Part shown: positions 10,117-12,688 of the stretch, in pieces
How the letters are laid out: each line of letters begins with the position of its first letter
Position numbering within the stretch: the first letter of the stretch is position 1
NCBI GenBank assembly: GCA_024762485.1
Contig: JANTHH010000061.1
Span: 1-12,688, forward strand
Length of the DNA: 12,688 bases
Origin: Chromatiales bacterium
Lineage (GTDB): Bacteria; Pseudomonadota; Gammaproteobacteria; Chromatiales; Chromatiaceae
Direction of reading: 5' to 3'
Position numbers and translations under genes: made by a program
The notes under the pieces: generated by a model
The model's input: only the letters and a program-made list of their open reading frames with translations
Database searches by the model: none
What the model was told of the DNA's origin: nothing

Positions 10117-10153
10117 ATAGTAAATATCTATCTACGGCATATAAAAATATCAA
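10117..10153. promoter_or_regulatory. OxyR-like binding site between catalase and the small acidic gene
   Basis: Four tetramers are spaced by exactly 7 bp: ATAG (10117-10120), CTAT (10128-10131), ATAT (10139-10142) and TCAA (10150-10153). The OxyR consensus is ATAG-N7-CTAT-N7-ATAG-N7-CTAT. The first two are perfect, the third matches 3 of 4 and the last 1 of 4, so 12 of 16 overall. The site ends about 40 bp before the predicted catalase transcription start, the usual position for OxyR activation. On the minus strand it overlaps a TTGATA -35-like hexamer (10148-10153). Confidence 0.65.
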
Positions 10154-10181
10154 TTCCGCATTGCCCGGTCGAGGCCTAGCC

Positions 10182-10187
10182 TTTAAC
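10182..10187 (+). promoter_or_regulatory. candidate -10 box of the catalase gene
   Basis: TTTAAC matches TATAAT at 4 of 6 positions and has no good -35 at normal spacing, as is common for activator-dependent promoters. Transcription would start near 10194, giving a leader of about 27 nt with GGAG at 10208-10211. Confidence 0.35.
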
Positions 10188-10220
10188 TCACCTTTACGAT
10201 CAAAAGCGGAGTGACAGGCC

Positions 10221-11693
10221 ATGAGCAACACACCCAAATTTCCATTGACCAGCGTCAACGGCGCCCCGATTGCGGACGACATGAACAGTATCACCGCCGG
10301 TGAGCGCGGACCGGTGAGCTTTGACAACTGGCGGATGTTCGAGAAGCTCGCCCACTTCAACCGCGAACGCATCCCCGAGCGGGTGGTGCATGCCCGTGGC
10401 AGCGGTGCCTACGGCACTTTCACCCTGACCCGGGATATGTCCGACTACAGCATCGCCAGGTTCCTGCAGGGAGAAGGCACGCAGACGGCGGTGTTCCAGC
10501 GTATGTCCACCGTCGGCGGTGGTCAGGATTCGAGCGACTATGCCCGTGATCCGCGCGGTTTCGCGGTGAAGTTCTACACCGCGGAGGGCAACTTCGACAT
10601 GGTCGGCAACAACACCCCGGTGTTCTTCCTCCGTGACGGCATCAAGTTCCCGGACTTCATCCATTCGCAGAAAAAGAATCCGGCCACCAACCTGCCTGAC
10701 CCCGCGGCGGCCTATGAATTCTGGGCCAACAATCCGCAGTCACTGCACCAAGTGACCATCCTGATGTCTGATCGCGGTATCCCGGCCTCTTACCGGCATA
10801 TGCATGGATTCAGCTCACATACCTTCAGTTTCTGGAATAAGGCCGGTGAACGCTTCTGGATGAAGTGGCATTTCAAGACCAACCAGGGGATTAAAAATCT
10901 CACCAACGCCGAGGCAGCGAAGATGCCAGCCTTCGGTGCCCACCAGGACCTGGTGGATGCCATCGACCGCGGTGATTACCCGAGCTGGACAGTGAAGGTG
11001 CAGATCATGCGCGAGGCCGAGGCGCGCGACTACGCCATCAATCCTTTCGACCTCACCAAGGTGTGGCCGCACGCGGACTTTCCGCTGATCGAGATCGGTC
11101 AGTTGGAGCTCAATCGCAACGTCGACAATTATTTCGCAGAGGTCGAACAGGCGGCGTTTAGCCCGGGTAACTTTGTGCCGGGTATCAGCGCCTCGCCGGA
11201 CAAGATGTTGCAGGCGCGTCTGCTGGCCTACCCGGACGCCCATCGCTATCGGGTGGGGGCGAATGCCAATCAGCTGCCGGTGAACGCGCCGCGGTGTCCG
11301 GTGCATCACTACCAGCGCGACGGCGCCATGGCGGGCATGCCGCCGGCTTTCGGTGATGACAACAATCAGGGCGGCGGGGTGAATTTCTATCCCAATGACC
11401 AGGTTGATAACGGTGCACCGGCGCCGGTGCCGGAAGTGACTGAGCCACCGATGCCGATCCTCGGTGAGGCTTGGGTGAAGGCCTACGACACCCAGGATGA
11501 AGACAACTTCACCCAGGCTGGTAACCTTTACCGATTGATGTCCGATGCTCAGAAGGCGCAATTGAGCATGAATATCGCCGAGGGCCTGGTGCACGCCAGC
11601 GAGAGTGCCCGGCAGCGAATGCTGGCCCAGTTCGGCGAGGCCGATCCTGACTATGCGGCACGCGTGCGCTCGGCCATGGCAAGCCTTGGCTGA
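10221..11693 (+). CDS. monofunctional haem catalase (small-subunit type)
   Basis: This 490-residue cytosolic enzyme converts hydrogen peroxide to water and oxygen. The active-site signature FNRERIPERVVHARG places the catalytic His at 57. The catalytic Asn is Asn130 in GNNTPVFF, exactly 73 residues later as in human catalase (His75, Asn148). The proximal haem ligand is Tyr337 in RLLAYPDAHRYR, with Arg333 preceding it. FIHSQKKNP, HQVTILMSDRGIP and PFDLTKVWPH are also family-typical. The C-terminal part after about 400 matches the catalase-related helical domain. There is no large-subunit flavodoxin-like extension and no signal peptide. The ATG follows GGAG by 9 nt, and a likely OxyR site lies upstream. 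The gene belongs to the katA/katB-like group; I leave the symbol blank because subtype naming is inconsistent. Confidence 0.95.
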   Translation: MSNTPKFPLTSVNGAPIADDMNSITAGERGPVSFDNWRMFEKLAHFNRERIPERVVHARGSGAYGTFTLTRDMSDYSIARFLQGEGTQTAVFQRMSTVGGGQDSSDYARDPRGFAVKFYTAEGNFDMVGNNTPVFFLRDGIKFPDFIHSQKKNPATNLPDPAAAYEFWANNPQSLHQVTILMSDRGIPASYRHMHGFSSHTFSFWNKAGERFWMKWHFKTNQGIKNLTNAEAAKMPAFGAHQDLVDAIDRGDYPSWTVKVQIMREAEARDYAINPFDLTKVWPHADFPLIEIGQLELNRNVDNYFAEVEQAAFSPGNFVPGISASPDKMLQARLLAYPDAHRYRVGANANQLPVNAPRCPVHHYQRDGAMAGMPPAFGDDNNQGGGVNFYPNDQVDNGAPAPVPEVTEPPMPILGEAWVKAYDTQDEDNFTQAGNLYRLMSDAQKAQLSMNIAEGLVHASESARQRMLAQFGEADPDYAARVRSAMASLG

Positions 11694-11713
11694 TGGATGT
11701 GTCGGAAGGAAAG

Positions 11714-11747
11714 AAAAAAGGCCAGGGTCACTGACCCTGGCCTTTTT
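11714..11747. terminator. bidirectional intrinsic terminator between catalase and SulP gene
   Basis: A 10-bp perfect stem (11720-11729 with 11733-11742, loop ACT) is flanked by A6 (11714-11719) and T5 (11743-11747). It lies 26 nt after the catalase stop and 24 nt after the convergent transporter's stop, so it serves both genes. Confidence 0.92.
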
Positions 11748-11771
11748 CGTGGTTGTTAGGGTGAGCCTTGA

Positions 11772-12688
11772 TCAGCCCAGTGCGTCGTCCGCGACGTGGT
11801 ACTTGGGGTCTTCCATGACGTTGACCTCCACCAGGTCGCCGGCGCGTTTCAGCAGCAGCCGGCACTCGGGGCTGAGGTGGCGCAGGTGCAGTTTCTTGCC
11901 GGCCTTGATGTATTTCTCCGCCAGGTTGTCGATGGCCTCGATGGCAGAATGATCGGCCACGCGGCTGTTCTGGAATTCGATGATGACCTCGTCCGGGTCC
12001 TGCGCCGGGTCGAACAGTTCCAGGAAGTTCTTCACCGAGCCGAAGAACAGCGGGCCGTTGAGCTCGTAGACACGGTTTCCGTCCTCGTCGTCATAACCCT
12101 TCACGTTGATGTGCCTGGCGTGATCCCAGGCGAATGCCAGGGCCGAGACGATGACGCCGATCACCACCGCCATCGCCAGGTCGGTGAATACCGTCACCGC
12201 CGACACCAGCACCAGTACGAAGGCATCCATGCGCGGGATCTTGCTGATGATGCGCAGGCTCGACCATTCGAAGGTCGCCAGCACCACCATGAACATCACC
12301 CCCACCAGCGCGGCCATGGGGATCTTTTCGATCAGCCCGGAGGCGAAGAGGATGAAGCCGAGCAGGAACAGCGCTGCGGCGATGCCGGACAGTCGCTGTC
12401 GCCCGCCCGAGTTCACGTTGATCATGCTCTGGCCGATCATGGCGCAGCCACCCATGCCGCCGAACAGGCCGGTGACGGAGTTGGCAATGCCCTGACCGAC
12501 GCATTCACGGTTGCCGCGGCCGCGGGTATTGGTGACATCGTCCACCAGGCTGAGGGTCAGCAGTGACTCGATCAGGCCGACGGCGGCGAGTATGACCGCA
12601 TACGGAAAGATGATCTGCAGTGTCTCCCAGGTGAACGGCACCATGGGCAGGTGAAAACTGGGCAGGCTGCCCTCGATGGAGGCCAGAT
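11772..12688 (-). CDS. SulP family anion transporter with STAS domain (5' end beyond window)
   Basis: The last 304 residues of an inner-membrane anion transporter; the reading frame stays open to the window edge (LASIEGSLPSFHLP precedes the Met at 12644), so the N-terminal half is missing. Visible parts are a helix with FPYAVILAAVGLIESLL, the family-typical GGCAMIGQSMINVNSGGRQRLSG segment, several more membrane helices ending near AFAWDHARHI, and a C-terminal cytoplasmic STAS domain (about the last 105 residues) with the conserved DHS motif in RVADHSAIEAI. SulP members carry sulfate, bicarbonate or other anions, often with Na+ or H+. The substrate cannot be read from this part; a bicarbonate (BicA-like) or sulfate role are both possible. 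It converges on the catalase gene and shares its terminator. Confidence 0.92.
   Translation of the reverse strand, partial: LASIEGSLPSFHLPMVPFTWETLQIIFPYAVILAAVGLIESLLTLSLVDDVTNTRGRGNRECVGQGIANSVTGLFGGMGGCAMIGQSMINVNSGGRQRLSGIAAALFLLGFILFASGLIEKIPMAALVGVMFMVVLATFEWSSLRIISKIPRMDAFVLVLVSAVTVFTDLAMAVVIGVIVSALAFAWDHARHINVKGYDDEDGNRVYELNGPLFFGSVKNFLELFDPAQDPDEVIIEFQNSRVADHSAIEAIDNLAEKYIKAGKKLHLRHLSPECRLLLKRAGDLVEVNVMEDPKYHVADDALG

Noticed and set aside
10112..10372. Minus-strand open frame overlapping the catalase start and the OxyR-like site
   Set aside because: It is antisense to the conserved catalase N-terminus, has no Shine-Dalgarno or family resemblance, and would cross the regulatory region.
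11796..12566. Open frame of 256 codons on the plus strand opposite the SulP gene
   Set aside because: The translation is His/Gln/Asp-rich without motifs, and the minus-strand SulP/STAS reading is clear.

Overview
The window is about 12.7 kb of GC-rich chromosomal DNA with dense, ordinary housekeeping genes. Protein similarity recognised by eye (MetH, a YmdB-type macro domain, DeaD/CsdA with a DbpA-type tail, a bifunctional GGDEF-EAL protein) and strong GC bias at third codon positions suggest a gammaproteobacterium, perhaps a Chromatiales-like lineage. The genus cannot be read from the sequence. I see no rRNA, tRNA, CRISPR array, insertion sequence, integrase or phage gene, and codon use looks uniform, so this looks like core genome rather than an island.

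Layout. Region 1 (about 25-5096, plus strand): a promoter-like element, full-length cobalamin-dependent methionine synthase (metH), a macro-domain ADP-ribose deacylase 4 bp downstream, and a 74-residue membrane protein starting immediately after the macro gene's stop. These three look like one translationally coupled operon. A separate secreted EF-hand protein follows and ends at a strong intrinsic terminator. Region 2 (5066-7715, minus strand): a single-domain cyclic-nucleotide-binding protein followed by a two-TM GGDEF-EAL protein, probably a two-gene signalling operon. Region 3 (about 7835-9700, plus strand): a DeaD/CsdA-type RNA helicase with a promoter candidate, a 5' UTR hairpin and a bidirectional terminator. 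Region 4 (9738-11693): a small acidic hypothetical protein (minus) diverging from a monofunctional haem catalase (plus), with an OxyR-like site between them. Region 5 (11714-12688): a bidirectional terminator and the C-terminal part of a SulP anion transporter with a STAS domain (minus), cut by the window end.

How they fit together. metH provides one-carbon and methionine synthesis. The minus-strand pair suggests a sensor module linking cyclic-nucleotide binding to c-di-GMP turnover. The catalase is very likely under peroxide control by OxyR. Gene ends are tidy: each convergent pair shares or overlaps a terminator. I found no clearly new biological system. The best leads are the OxyR-like site shared by the catalase and the unknown small protein, the metH/macro-domain/small-membrane-protein operon, the cNMP/c-di-GMP pair, and a 10-bp inverted repeat straddling the putative metH -10 box.
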